DNA from: Saprospiraceae bacterium
Lineage (GTDB): Bacteria; Bacteroidota; Bacteroidia; Chitinophagales; Saprospiraceae
Direction of reading: 5' to 3'
Assembly (NCBI GenBank): GCA_016722285.1
Contig: JADKGI010000008.1
Span: forward strand, 124,001-188,000
Length of the DNA stretch: 64,000 bases
The notes under the pieces are model-generated. The model worked only from the letters and a program-made list of their open reading frames with translations. It did not search any database and was not told where the DNA came from. Positions 30,503 to 39,630 of the stretch are shown piece by piece. The position numbers and the translations under genes are program-made. Position 1 is the stretch's first letter, and every line of letters starts with the position of its first letter.

Positions 30503-31501
30503 TTATTGAAATTTAAATTTATTTTTACCTGTAATTGTATCTCTGTTCCATTGAGAAAAACGTATAAATTCAGCTGCTCTATAATCACATTCCATACCGC
30601 AATGGCGGCACATATCATTTTGGCACGCCTCACTTTGTATGGAAATGTCAACAATTTCTTCTGGCAGAAATTTCCTGATTATGGTTTTCAATTGGCTGAC
30701 TTCATGAGTTGTTTGACGAACATTATAATACCAAGGTAAGGTCAAATGCAGATCCACATGAGAAATATGCCCAAATTTAAGGTAAGTAAGTTTATGGATG
30801 TTGACCCAGGATTGGTTGCGGTTATTAATAAACTGTTCAGAAAGTATAGAAATGGCTTGGCCGTCTGCTTCATCCAGCAAACCATTAATCGTATCTTTGA
30901 GTAACGTGTATGAAGTGTAGATGACAATAAACCCTAAAATGACAGCCAATAAACTATCCATCCATTGAAATCCGGTGGCGTTATACAAGACTAATCCCAG
31001 AATAAGGGCTATTGTGGTATAGGTATCTGATATTAAATGTCTTCCACCCGAAATCAGACTTATCGAATTATTTTTGGTACCTTCAGTGATGCTGAATCGC
31101 CCCATGATATAGTTTACAAGCGCTGTTGCTCCTAAAAGAGCAATGCCAACGTCTATTTTTACAACCAGCGGTGGTGAGCTAATCCTTTTTATAGCTTCAA
31201 TTATAATCAAGGCTCCCGCTATTCCTATCAGAACACCTTCAAATGATGCTGTAATCAATTCAATTTTTCCATGTCCGTATGGATGGTCTTCGTCTTGAGG
31301 TTTGGATGCCCATTGAAGGCTTTTTAATGTGATTAATCCGGTGACAACATTGACAGTGCTTTCCAAAGTGTCAGAAAGAATACCAACAGAATTTGTTATA
31401 AAAAACGCAGCTATTTTACATAAGAAAAGCAAAACTCCACCTATAAAAATATACCATTGAATTTTTATTTTTCTTCTGCTGCTATGAGAGGTTGCTGTCA
31501 A
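30503..31501 (-). CDS. Cation diffusion facilitator family transporter with Cys-rich tail
   Basis: This 332-residue inner-membrane transporter probably exports divalent metals such as Zn(II), Fe(II) or Mn(II). CDF features are GILSDTLESTVNVV in helix 2, DEDHPYGHGKIELITASFEG after helix 3, and HLISDTYTTIALILGL in helix 5. The cytoplasmic domain follows from about residue 205. Near the C terminus lies CQNDMCRHCGMEC, a CX4CX2CX3C cluster that may bind metal. The start is TTG with a stop codon directly upstream; no nearby ATG is in frame. It heads a probable three-gene operon with the unknown gene and era. Confidence 0.88.
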   Translation of the reverse strand: MTATSHSSRRKIKIQWYIFIGGVLLFLCKIAAFFITNSVGILSDTLESTVNVVTGLITLKSLQWASKPQDEDHPYGHGKIELITASFEGVLIGIAGALIIIEAIKRISSPPLVVKIDVGIALLGATALVNYIMGRFSITEGTKNNSISLISGGRHLISDTYTTIALILGLVLYNATGFQWMDSLLAVILGFIVIYTSYTLLKDTINGLLDEADGQAISILSEQFINNRNQSWVNIHKLTYLKFGHISHVDLHLTLPWYYNVRQTTHEVSQLKTIIRKFLPEEIVDISIQSEACQNDMCRHCGMECDYRAAEFIRFSQWNRDTITGKNKFKFQ

Positions 31502-31533
31502 TTACGTATTTTTACACTTTTATTAAGATATTT

Positions 31534-31711
31534 ATAATTGTTTAAGTATCATCAATTTCAATTAAAATAAGCCAATTTTTCGTAATAATTAGTTCTCATT
31601 TGTCAATAGTTGTGCTATTCATTCAAAAAATAACTTCGTCTGAAAAAATATTGCGGTGTTTTTATAATTTGAAAGTATAAACCTAAATAATTACCGATAT
31701 TTAAAAATACA
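31534..31711 (+). repeat. Imperfect intergenic repeat, copy 2
   Basis: This copy aligns with 28362-28536 in the same orientation and fills most of the 225-base divergent region between the CDF gene and the thioesterase gene. It ends 15 bases before the thioesterase ATG. Shared blocks are ATCAATTTCA, TCAATAG, TAATTTGAAAG and CCTAAATAATTAC. It has no coding potential that I can see. Confidence 0.6.
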
Positions 31712-31726
31712 AAAGTAGGATAAATT

Positions 31727-32140
31727 ATGATTTGGAAAGTGATTCCTGAATTGGATATGCTAAATAAATTCTCAAATAACACATTAGTTTCTCATTTGGG
31801 GATAAAAATAATTGAAATTGGTGACGATTATATTAAAGCGAAAATGCCTGTAGATAATCGGACAATTCAGCCTATGGGTTTGCTTCATGGTGGAGCATCA
31901 GTGGTACTTTCTGAATCTATAGGTAGTATCGGAAGCTGGTTGGTTGTAGGTAACCCTGAAAAAAGAGTCATGGGACTAGAAGTAAATGCGAATCATCTAA
32001 GGCCGGCAAAAAGTGGTTTTGTTTATTCAACGACCAAGCCCGTGAAACTGGGAAAGACATTACATGTTTGGACTACAGAGATATTTAATGATATAAACCA
32101 ACTTGTATGTATCTCAAGGCTAACAGTGATGATAATTTGA
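31727..32140 (+). CDS. Hotdog-fold acyl-CoA thioesterase (PaaI/MenI type)
   Basis: The 137-residue protein matches the PaaI/YdiI hotdog group. The active-site helix reads GLLHGGASVVLSESIGSIGS, where the Glu is the general base. LEVNANHLRPAKSGFVYS is the usual beta-sheet motif. Members hydrolyse acyl-CoAs, and the YdiI/MenI subgroup acts on DHNA-CoA in menaquinone synthesis. Menaquinone is the normal quinone of Bacteroidota, so that role is plausible but not shown by the context. It converges with the PorV-like gene. Confidence 0.87.
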   Translation: MIWKVIPELDMLNKFSNNTLVSHLGIKIIEIGDDYIKAKMPVDNRTIQPMGLLHGGASVVLSESIGSIGSWLVVGNPEKRVMGLEVNANHLRPAKSGFVYSTTKPVKLGKTLHVWTTEIFNDINQLVCISRLTVMII

Positions 32141-32172
32141 TGCCAAAAGAGAAGTCTAAATAATAAACTCAA

Positions 32173-33252
32173 TCACCTTCTGGGAGCAAAATCAAGGCCA
32201 AGTGAAAATATATGGGAAGCAAGAATGCCGCTAATGTTGCCAATGTTAGCGAGTGCATAATCTACTTTAAGTCTTCCTAATTTAAGGCCCAATCCAATAT
32301 TTGGCTGGAATTCCAGACTTCGGTTAGAAGTATTTACAGGATTGATGACGCTTTGTATATTGCCTATCCCTGCTCTTAAGAATACTTTTTGCATATAACC
32401 AGTCTCTATTCCCAAGCTTGGATCAACGCTGATATTGTTTCCAGAAAGCACTCCCGATTTTGTCCCATTGGTAGAAATATTTAAATCCAGCTCCATCAGA
32501 TAACTTACTTTCCCGTTATCACCATGAATTGCGCTTCCGAAAATCAATCTGGGAAGGGTAATTTCTGTGGAACTGACCGGGATATCATTATTTGTGCTTA
32601 GGAAGACCCTTTTTTCATCTTCAGTGAGATTAAAAGACCATGCATTAAATGTAGTAGTGATATCACGGCCCATCAGTCCGAAAGAAAATCTGTCACCTTT
32701 CCACTTTATCCCAAGATCAGCGCCAAAACCCCATGCTTTACCAAATGAACCTATCGATCTGTGAACTACTTTTATGTTTCCTCCTATAGAAAACCGATCA
32801 TCCTGATCTAATGTACGTGCGTAAGAAAAAATTCCGGCATAATCTGAAGCTGAGAAATTGGTAACCCTGTTGTAATCTACGGTGCCGTCCGGACCTATCA
32901 GATTCAGTGTATTGGGTATGTTATCAACACCGAGCCTTATAAAAGAGAAAGCTGCCACAGAGGGGTTTCTACTACCCAATTTGCGGGCTATGGAGAAATA
33001 ATCATAGTTTGCAATCCCTCCAAACCATTTTGTATGCATTGCATTCAATGAAAGTGGATTTTCTATTCCTGTCAGTCCAGCAGTGTTCCAGTATGCCGCC
33101 GTTCCGTCATTTGCGCTTGCTACTACGGATCCCGACATTCCATGAGCCCTGGCGCTTACCCCAATATTCAGAAATTCATTTACAAATTTTTGACCATTGG
33201 CTTGAAAGGTAAAAACAAGCAGTAAAAGTAATATGTTGATTTTTCTTGTCAT
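32173..33252 (-). CDS. PorV/PorQ family outer-membrane protein
   Basis: The protein of about 359 residues has a signal peptide (MTRKINILLLLLVFTFQANG) and a beta-rich porin-like body. It starts with FLNIGVSARAHGMSGSVVAS and NDGTAAYWNTAGLTG, hallmarks of the PorV/PorQ (UPF0164) group. PorV and PorQ belong to the type IX secretion outer-membrane machinery, but many Bacteroidota have extra paralogues of uncertain role. I chose the Met at 33252 because the signal peptide begins there; the frame is open to 33273. Confidence 0.87.
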   Translation of the reverse strand: MTRKINILLLLLVFTFQANGQKFVNEFLNIGVSARAHGMSGSVVASANDGTAAYWNTAGLTGIENPLSLNAMHTKWFGGIANYDYFSIARKLGSRNPSVAAFSFIRLGVDNIPNTLNLIGPDGTVDYNRVTNFSASDYAGIFSYARTLDQDDRFSIGGNIKVVHRSIGSFGKAWGFGADLGIKWKGDRFSFGLMGRDITTTFNAWSFNLTEDEKRVFLSTNNDIPVSSTEITLPRLIFGSAIHGDNGKVSYLMELDLNISTNGTKSGVLSGNNISVDPSLGIETGYMQKVFLRAGIGNIQSVINPVNTSNRSLEFQPNIGLGLKLGRLKVDYALANIGNISGILASHIFSLGLDFAPRR

Positions 33253-33379
33253 TCCGATACAGAAATTAATCATCCTAATATATTTAAAGAACGATTATAT
33301 ATAATTTGATAATGTTTTTTCAGACTCATAACGATCCATTATTCAAAATATTATATCTTTCGGTTTTAAAACAATTAAT

Positions 33380-35113
33380 ATGCAAAATAAATCAAAACCT
33401 GCCACCTTAAGTAACATATTAGTATTTATTTTAATACTAAATTTAGTCTGCTGTAAACAATCAGCAAATAATAACCCAATTTATAACATAACCAAATCGG
33501 TCACAAGTGACAGTGCGATGGTGGTTTCTGCACATCCACTCGCTACACAAATTGGAATTGATATCATAAAGCAGGGAGGAAATGCCGTAGATGCAGCAGT
33601 GGCAGTACAGCTTGCTCTTGCAGTCTGTTATTCAGGGGCTGGCAATATTGGGGGAGGTGGATTTATGCTTTATCGCAGCAATGATGGCGAAATAAGCGCT
33701 TTGGACTATAGAGAAAAAGCTGCAGCGGCAGCTACGACTGATATGTATCTTGACAGTGCTGGTAATCCCATACCTGAAAAAAGTATGTTTGGCCATCTTG
33801 CAGCTGGTGTACCAGGTTCTATTGATGGTATGGTGAAGTCGTTTGAAAGATACAGTAAGATTAAAGATTGGAAGAAAGTGGTTCAACCTGCCATAGATTT
33901 AGCAGAAAAGGGGTATCAGATTACTAAAAGAGAAGCCAATAATCTTAATGAAAATCAGGCAAAATTTAATAAATATAATCTGACACCTACTTCATTTCAA
34001 AAAGCAGACTGGAAAGAAGGTGATATATTAGTACAGAAAGATCTTGCCAAAACACTTGTAAGTATCAGAGATTTTGGCAGAACAGGTTTTTATGAGGGCA
34101 AAGTCGCAGACCTGATTGTTAAAGAAATGAAAGACGGAGGTGGAATAATTTCACACGATGATCTTAAAAACTATGAGTCCATATGGCGTAAACCAGTTAC
34201 CACTACTTACAGGGGCAATAAGATTATTTCTATGCCTCCTCCTTCTAGTGGTGGCATAGTTTTAATTCAAATGTTGAAAATGGTTGAACCATATCATCTC
34301 GGAGAAATGAAATTTCAAAGTGCGGCTGCTGCACACCTGATAGTAGAGGCAGAACGACGAGCATATGCAGATCGAGCACAATACTTGGGTGATCCCGACT
34401 TTTTCAATGTACCAGCTGTGAAATTAATCGATAGTACATATATTTCTAATAGAATGAAGGATTTTAATCCGCGAATGGCTGGGAAAAGTGCCAATATTTC
34501 ATATGGTTTTATTGAGAGTTCAGAGACAACTCATCTCAGTATTGTAGATAAGGAAGGCAATGCAGTAGCTGTAACCACTACACTAAATGGCGGTTATGGT
34601 TCTTTTACTGTAGTGAAGGGTGCCGGTTTTATACTGAATAACGAAATGGATGATTTTTCTGTAAAGCCGGGAAGTCCCAATATGTACGGCCTGGTAGGTG
34701 CAGAAGCAAATAAAATTGAGCCCAATAAGCGTATGCTTTCTTCTATGACTCCGACTATAATAGAAAGGGACGGGAAACTAAAAATGGTTGTAGGGACTCC
34801 GGGCGGTTCTACTATAATTACATCGGTTTTTCAGACCATTGTAAATGTTTTGGATTTTGGAATGGACGCGGATCAGGCTGTGCAGTCTCCAAGATTTCAT
34901 CATCAGTGGTTGCCGGATGTCATTATGCTCGAAAAGGATGCTATTCAGCCATCAGAGAGGAAAATCATGCAAGATATAGGTCATACATTCAAAGACAGAG
35001 AACAAATTGGAAGGGTAGAAGCCATAGTAGTTGGTTCTGACGGGAAACTTCATGGGGCCGCAGATCGACGAGGGGATGATGATGCAAAAGGTTATACAAA
35101 AATAAAAGATTAA
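33380..35113 (+). CDS. ggt: Gamma-glutamyltransferase, lipoprotein form
   Basis: This 577-residue periplasmic or surface enzyme transfers or hydrolyses gamma-glutamyl groups, for example from glutathione. A signal peptide ends in a lipobox-like LVCC, suggesting membrane anchoring. The large-subunit part contains GNAVDAAVAVQLALAVCYSG and GGGFMLYR. Autocleavage should occur before the Thr of TTHLSIVDKEGNAVAVTTTL, the family signature. Later, GPSS-type glycine loops appear as VGTPGGSTIITSVFQTI. Length and frame are normal. The gene is monocistronic, 60 bases before the DUF58 gene. Confidence 0.95.
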   Translation: MQNKSKPATLSNILVFILILNLVCCKQSANNNPIYNITKSVTSDSAMVVSAHPLATQIGIDIIKQGGNAVDAAVAVQLALAVCYSGAGNIGGGGFMLYRSNDGEISALDYREKAAAAATTDMYLDSAGNPIPEKSMFGHLAAGVPGSIDGMVKSFERYSKIKDWKKVVQPAIDLAEKGYQITKREANNLNENQAKFNKYNLTPTSFQKADWKEGDILVQKDLAKTLVSIRDFGRTGFYEGKVADLIVKEMKDGGGIISHDDLKNYESIWRKPVTTTYRGNKIISMPPPSSGGIVLIQMLKMVEPYHLGEMKFQSAAAAHLIVEAERRAYADRAQYLGDPDFFNVPAVKLIDSTYISNRMKDFNPRMAGKSANISYGFIESSETTHLSIVDKEGNAVAVTTTLNGGYGSFTVVKGAGFILNNEMDDFSVKPGSPNMYGLVGAEANKIEPNKRMLSSMTPTIIERDGKLKMVVGTPGGSTIITSVFQTIVNVLDFGMDADQAVQSPRFHHQWLPDVIMLEKDAIQPSERKIMQDIGHTFKDREQIGRVEAIVVGSDGKLHGAADRRGDDDAKGYTKIKD

Positions 35114-35173
35114 GTATTTTCGTTCAACTATTTGTTCGAAGTATTGATTATAGTTGGATATTAAAATAATTTA

Positions 35174-36166
35174 ATGAGTTTTTTTGACAATTTTGACGTA
35201 AGGCAGATTGAAAATATAGAATTGCTTGCCAAGCAAGTTGTGGAAGGGTTTATAATTGGATTGCACAAAAGCCCTTTTCATGGATTTTCTGTGGAATTTG
35301 CCGAACACAGAATTTACAATGTTGGAGAATCGACTAAAGACATAGACTGGAAAGTTTTTGCCAGGTCAGATAAAATGTTTACAAAAAAGTTTGAAGAAGA
35401 AACCAATCTGAGATGCCAGATCATCATTGATGCTTCATCATCCATGTATTTTCCTGATGTAAAAGATGGAAAAGGATTGAATAAACTTCAGTTTTCTTCT
35501 CTTGCCGCCGCGTCAGTCATGAATCTGTTAAGAAAACAAAGAGATGCATTCGGATTGAGTATATTTGATAGTGAAGTGCGTATTCACACCAAGTGCAGGT
35601 CAGCTACTTCTCATTACCGGTTGCTACTGACTTATCTTGACGGACTGATAAAAGATCCTAAAAGGCAAAAACAAACAGCGACTGCCAAATCTCTTCATCA
35701 ATTGGCCGACAGCATTCACCGACGTTCATTAGTTGTGATATTCAGTGATATGTTTGATAGTGATGAACGAAAAGAAGATCTTTTTTCAGCACTGCAGCAT
35801 TTGAAGTATGCTAAACATGAGGTAATCCTCTTCCATGTTACCGACAAGAAGCATGAACTTGATTTTGAATACGAAAACAGGCCATACTTATTTATCGATA
35901 TGGAATCAGGGGAAGAGGTTAAACTACAACATCACCAGGTAAAAAATTTATATATTGACAAGGTTTCAGCATATAAAGATGATCTAAGATTAAAATGTCT
36001 TCAGTACAAAATTGATTTTATTGAAGCCGATATTAATGAGGGTTTTATTCCGGTATTGCCAAATCATTTAGTAAAAAGAAATAAATTAAAATCATTATTA
36101 TGTCAATTAAATTATCCGAAATTCCTACCGGGGCTCCTTCTGATAAAAGCAAGAAAAAAATTTTAA
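35174..36166 (+). CDS. DUF58 family protein with VWA-like fold
   Basis: The 330-residue cytoplasmic protein has the DUF58 signature VGESTKDIDWKVFARSDKMF, and the VWA-like MIDAS segment IIIDASSSM. Such proteins often partner with MoxR ATPases and membrane VWA proteins, but no moxR gene is next to it here. The last part (about residues 309-330) is unlike family ends, and the gene overlaps ppk2 by 67 bases. One missing base near 36085 would give a stop soon after HLVKRN, so the overlap may be an indel artefact. Confidence 0.85.
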   Translation: MSFFDNFDVRQIENIELLAKQVVEGFIIGLHKSPFHGFSVEFAEHRIYNVGESTKDIDWKVFARSDKMFTKKFEEETNLRCQIIIDASSSMYFPDVKDGKGLNKLQFSSLAAASVMNLLRKQRDAFGLSIFDSEVRIHTKCRSATSHYRLLLTYLDGLIKDPKRQKQTATAKSLHQLADSIHRRSLVVIFSDMFDSDERKEDLFSALQHLKYAKHEVILFHVTDKKHELDFEYENRPYLFIDMESGEEVKLQHHQVKNLYIDKVSAYKDDLRLKCLQYKIDFIEADINEGFIPVLPNHLVKRNKLKSLLCQLNYPKFLPGLLLIKARKKF

Positions 36167-36849
36167 ATCAAACCAAAGAATTGGTACTTCAAATAGGTGA
36201 ACTGCAGAACAAGTTGTATGCTGAAGGGAAACAAAGCGTCTTGGTAGTGCTTCAGGGTATGGACGCAAGCGGAAAGGATGGCACCATTAAAACTGTTTTT
36301 GCTGACTGCAACCCATCAGGTATTGATACATATGCATTTAAAAAGCCGTCAGAAGAAGAATTTGCACATGATTTCCTTTGGAGAGTTCACCAGAAAACTC
36401 CAAGAAAAGGAAATATAATGATCTTTAACAGGTCGCACTATGAAGATATTCTTATTCAACGAGTACATAAATGGATCACCGAAGAAAAGGCCGGATTAAG
36501 AATGAATGCAATAAATGCATTTGAAAAATTGCTTGAATTTGATAATAATACTAAAGTAATCAAATTTTATTTACATATTTCTCCTGAAAAACAGCAGGAG
36601 AAACTCCAGGAACGAATCGATGTGCCAAGTAAAAACTGGAAGCATAAGGCTGCAGACTGGGATGAAAATGACTATTGGGCGGAGTATATGAGATGTTATG
36701 AATTTGCCATTAATAATAGTGAGATAGCCTGGCATATTGCACCCTGCGATAAGAGGTATTATCGGAATTATTTCATTGCAAAAATTGTTAAGGATACACT
36801 TGAAGCGATGAATCCACAGCTTCCATTGATCGAAAAGAAGGATGAATGA
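36100..36849 (+). CDS. ppk2: Polyphosphate kinase 2 family protein
   Basis: The 249-residue enzyme is expected to move phosphate between polyphosphate and nucleotides. Walker A is GMDASGKDGT and Walker B is IMIFNRSHYEDIL, with lid residues around KTPRKG. The short single-domain form fits PPK2 class I or III; the preference for ADP, GDP or AMP cannot be decided by eye. It overlaps the S4-domain gene by eight bases downstream and sits in a tight gene cluster from DUF58 to sirtuin. Confidence 0.93.
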   Translation: MSIKLSEIPTGAPSDKSKKKILNQTKELVLQIGELQNKLYAEGKQSVLVVLQGMDASGKDGTIKTVFADCNPSGIDTYAFKKPSEEEFAHDFLWRVHQKTPRKGNIMIFNRSHYEDILIQRVHKWITEEKAGLRMNAINAFEKLLEFDNNTKVIKFYLHISPEKQQEKLQERIDVPSKNWKHKAADWDENDYWAEYMRCYEFAINNSEIAWHIAPCDKRYYRNYFIAKIVKDTLEAMNPQLPLIEKKDE

Positions 36850-37261
36850 TCTGAAAAAGGTTAGAATTGATAAGTGGTTATGGAGTGTAAGGCTTTTTAA
36901 GTCAAGATCTATGGCCTCTGACGCATGTAAGACCGGCAAAATTAAATCTAATAGTAATAATTTGAAACCCAGTTACCTTCTTTCTGGAGGAGAAGTAATT
37001 GAAGTAAAGAAAAATGGATTCAACCTTATTTTTAAAGTAAATATTTTACTGGATAAAAGAGTTTCAGCAGTATTAGCAGCGCCTTGCTTTGAAGACCTTA
37101 CTACTCTGGAAGAAATGAATAAGTATAAAGAATGGTACATAGGGAAATCTGGAAGTGAATATCGACATAGGGGAGAAGGAAGGCCAACTAAAAAAGAAAG
37201 GCGCGAAATCGATGAATTTAAAGGTATGTATTTTGATGAAAATGATCCAGGTTTTTCGTAA
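36842..37261 (+). CDS. S4-domain RNA-binding protein, Hsp15-like
   Basis: The 139-residue protein has an N-terminal S4 domain (VRIDKWLWSVRLFKSRSMA, followed by LSGGEVIEVKKNG) and a basic C-terminal tail with GRPTKKERREID. This is the Hsp15/HslR layout. Hsp15 rescues stalled 50S subunits that carry nascent chains in E. coli; the same role here is inferred. It overlaps the ppk2 stop by eight bases, and nnrD follows after 26 bases. Confidence 0.9.
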   Translation: MNDLKKVRIDKWLWSVRLFKSRSMASDACKTGKIKSNSNNLKPSYLLSGGEVIEVKKNGFNLIFKVNILLDKRVSAVLAAPCFEDLTTLEEMNKYKEWYIGKSGSEYRHRGEGRPTKKERREIDEFKGMYFDENDPGFS

Positions 37262-37287
37262 CTTTAATCTCACGTTGATCATTTATT

Positions 37288-38789
37288 ATGAAATTACTGG
37301 CAGGTCATCAAATAAGAAACTGGGATCAATATACCATTGAAAAAGAGCCGATTACATCCATTGACTTAATGGAAAGGGCAGCTGTCACTTTTTCAAATTG
37401 GTTTTCAACTCAAAGCATTTATCAAAACAGGAGTATTGATGTTTTATGTGGAAATGGTAATAATGGTGGTGATGGCCTCGCCATTGCGCGAATTCTCAGA
37501 AACAGGTTTTATGGGGTGCGGGTCCATGTTTTGCGTTTTGCCGGAAGGAATAGCCTTGATTTTGACATTAATCTTAAAAGGCTAATCTCATTGGGAGATG
37601 TGGATATCAGCTTTATCCAAAATGAAATGCCTGACCTTAACAATGAATCAGTTATTATTGATGCTCTTTTAGGAACTGGAGTTGACAAGCCCGTCCAAGG
37701 AATTTTGGATGCTTTGATATCAAAAATCAACAGTATGGTGTTTAAGAGTGTAATATCTGTGGATATGCCTTCAGGTCTTCCATCAGATAGTTTATATATC
37801 GGGAACACGATGAGACCTGACATTATTTACACATTTCAAGTGCCGAAGCTTTGTTTTTTTTATAAGGAAAATGCAGAATATTGCCCTGAATGGGTAATTG
37901 GGAACATTGGATTACACAATGACTACCTCGAAAATATACATTCAGACCATTTTTTGATCGATCATTTCTTAGCAAAGGGCTTATTGAAATCACGTACAAG
38001 ATTCCAGCATAAAGGAGATTTCGGGCATGTACTATTGATTGGAGGGTCGGATGGCAAGATTGGTGCCGCCATATTAAGTGCAAAAGCTTCATTGAGATCG
38101 GGTGCAGGTCTGGTAACAGCAATGGTGCCAGCTAAATCTGCTGACATTATTCATACAGCTATTCCTGAAGCTATGGTTAGAATCTCAGGGCAAAGCTGCT
38201 TTTCCAATAATCATTTCCACTATGACCATAAGATAACGATTGGATGCGGTCGGGATTAGGGACTGATATATTGACAAAACATGCACTAGGAGATTTATTA
38301 TTAAAAGTTGACAAATCGATAGTCCTGGATGCTGATGCACTAAATATTATTTCTGAAGAAAAATCACTTAAAGACTTGATTCCAAAAAATTCCATATTAA
38401 CACCACATACTAAAGAGTTTGAGCGACTTTTTGGACTGACAAAAAATTCAAAAGAAATGTTTGAATTGCAGTTAGAAATGTCGATAAAATATCACCTTAA
38501 TATCGTATTGAAGGGAGCTTTTTCCAGAGTTACTACCCCTGATGGACAATCTTACATTAACACAACCGGAAATCCGGGTATGGCAACCGCAGGATCCGGT
38601 GATGTGTTAACAGGTATTATTTCGGGTTTATTGGCTCAAAAGTATTCTCCAAAAGAAGCAGCCATACTTGGTGTTTATATTCATGGGTTAGCAGGTGATA
38701 AAGCATTACAATATCAAAGCGTAGAAAGTATGATGGCAAGTGATATAATATCTCACTTGGGAGCAGCATTTAAAGCATTGGAAATCTGA
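37288..38789 (+). CDS. nnrD: Bifunctional NAD(P)H-hydrate epimerase / ADP-dependent dehydratase (frameshifted)
   Basis: This enzyme repairs hydrated NAD(P)H. The N-terminal YjeF_N epimerase carries GNGNNGGDGLAIARIL and VIIDALLGTGVDKP. The C-terminal dehydratase, from about residue 230, carries LLIGGSDGKIGAAILSAKA, VLDADAL, TPHTKEFERL and NPGMATAGSGDVLTGII. The frame breaks at about 38249-38252: the first part ends TIGCGRD, and one added base restores IGCGSGLGTDILTKHA (or GPGLG). The repaired length of about 501 residues is normal. Symbol use varies (nnrE for the epimerase part). Confidence 0.93.
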
Positions 38790-38830
38790 TTAATTCAAGC
38801 TAAATGTCAAATAAAACTAAAAATAGTGAT

Positions 38831-39523
38831 ATGAAAAAGCTAATTGTTTTAACGGGTGCTGGAATAAGTGCTGAAAGCGGTATCAAGACTTTCAGAGATG
38901 CGGACGGTTTGTGGGAAGGGCATGATGTGATGGCAGTTGCTTCCCCACAAGGCTGGGAAAAAGATCAGGAGCTTGTCTTGGATTTCTATAATCAGCGCAG
39001 GCGTCAGCTTAAGTCAGTATCTCCTAATCTTGCTCACATTGCTATCGCCAAACTTGAGGAAAAATATAATGTGACTGTTATCACGCAAAATGTTGATGAC
39101 CTGCATGAGAGAGCGGGAAGCACCCGGATTATTCATCTTCCTGGAGCACTCACAAAGGCGAGGAGCAGCCATAGAAAATCTACTATAATGGATTGGGAAG
39201 GAGATATTGTTACTGGTGATTTATGCCCTGATGGTTATCAACTCAGGCCACATATTGTTTGGTTTGGAGAGATGGTTCCAAATCTTGAGATGGCAATACA
39301 AGCATGTGAGGCTGGCGAAATATTTATAATCATAGGCACCTCCATGCAGGTTTATCCCGCAGCAAGCCTTATTTCTTTTGCACCTAAAGGGAGTAGCATT
39401 TATTATATTGACCCAAAACCTAATATTTCGCATGAACTTTCTAGCCTTCCAAATTTAAGTGTTTTCAAGCAAAAAGCAACTGAGGGAGTGGTGACCTTGG
39501 TAAATGACTTAATGAATCGATAA
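38831..39523 (+). CDS. Sirtuin-type NAD-dependent protein deacylase lacking the zinc cysteines
   Basis: The Sir2-family enzyme of about 230 residues starts MKKLIVLTGAGISAESGIKT, the NAD-binding motif. It has TQNVDDLHERAGS and the catalytic His in IIHLPGAL. The region between that His and LRPHIVWFGEMVP normally holds four zinc cysteines; here only one Cys is present (GDLCPDG). Related Bacteroidota sirtuins appear to share this loss. Class III sirtuins (SIRT5/CobB-like) favour desuccinylation, which is possible here. I chose the Met at 38831 over 38804 because the family motif begins there. Confidence 0.9.
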   Translation: MKKLIVLTGAGISAESGIKTFRDADGLWEGHDVMAVASPQGWEKDQELVLDFYNQRRRQLKSVSPNLAHIAIAKLEEKYNVTVITQNVDDLHERAGSTRIIHLPGALTKARSSHRKSTIMDWEGDIVTGDLCPDGYQLRPHIVWFGEMVPNLEMAIQACEAGEIFIIIGTSMQVYPAASLISFAPKGSSIYYIDPKPNISHELSSLPNLSVFKQKATEGVVTLVNDLMNR

Positions 39524-39630
39524 TTTCATTTAAAATAAATAGTAGCATAATTGTTGATGTATCGTCATTTTTTTCTAATGTGCAGGGTTTAAAAAAGAAA
39601 CAGAAAAGTAGATTTTTATAATATATTTAT

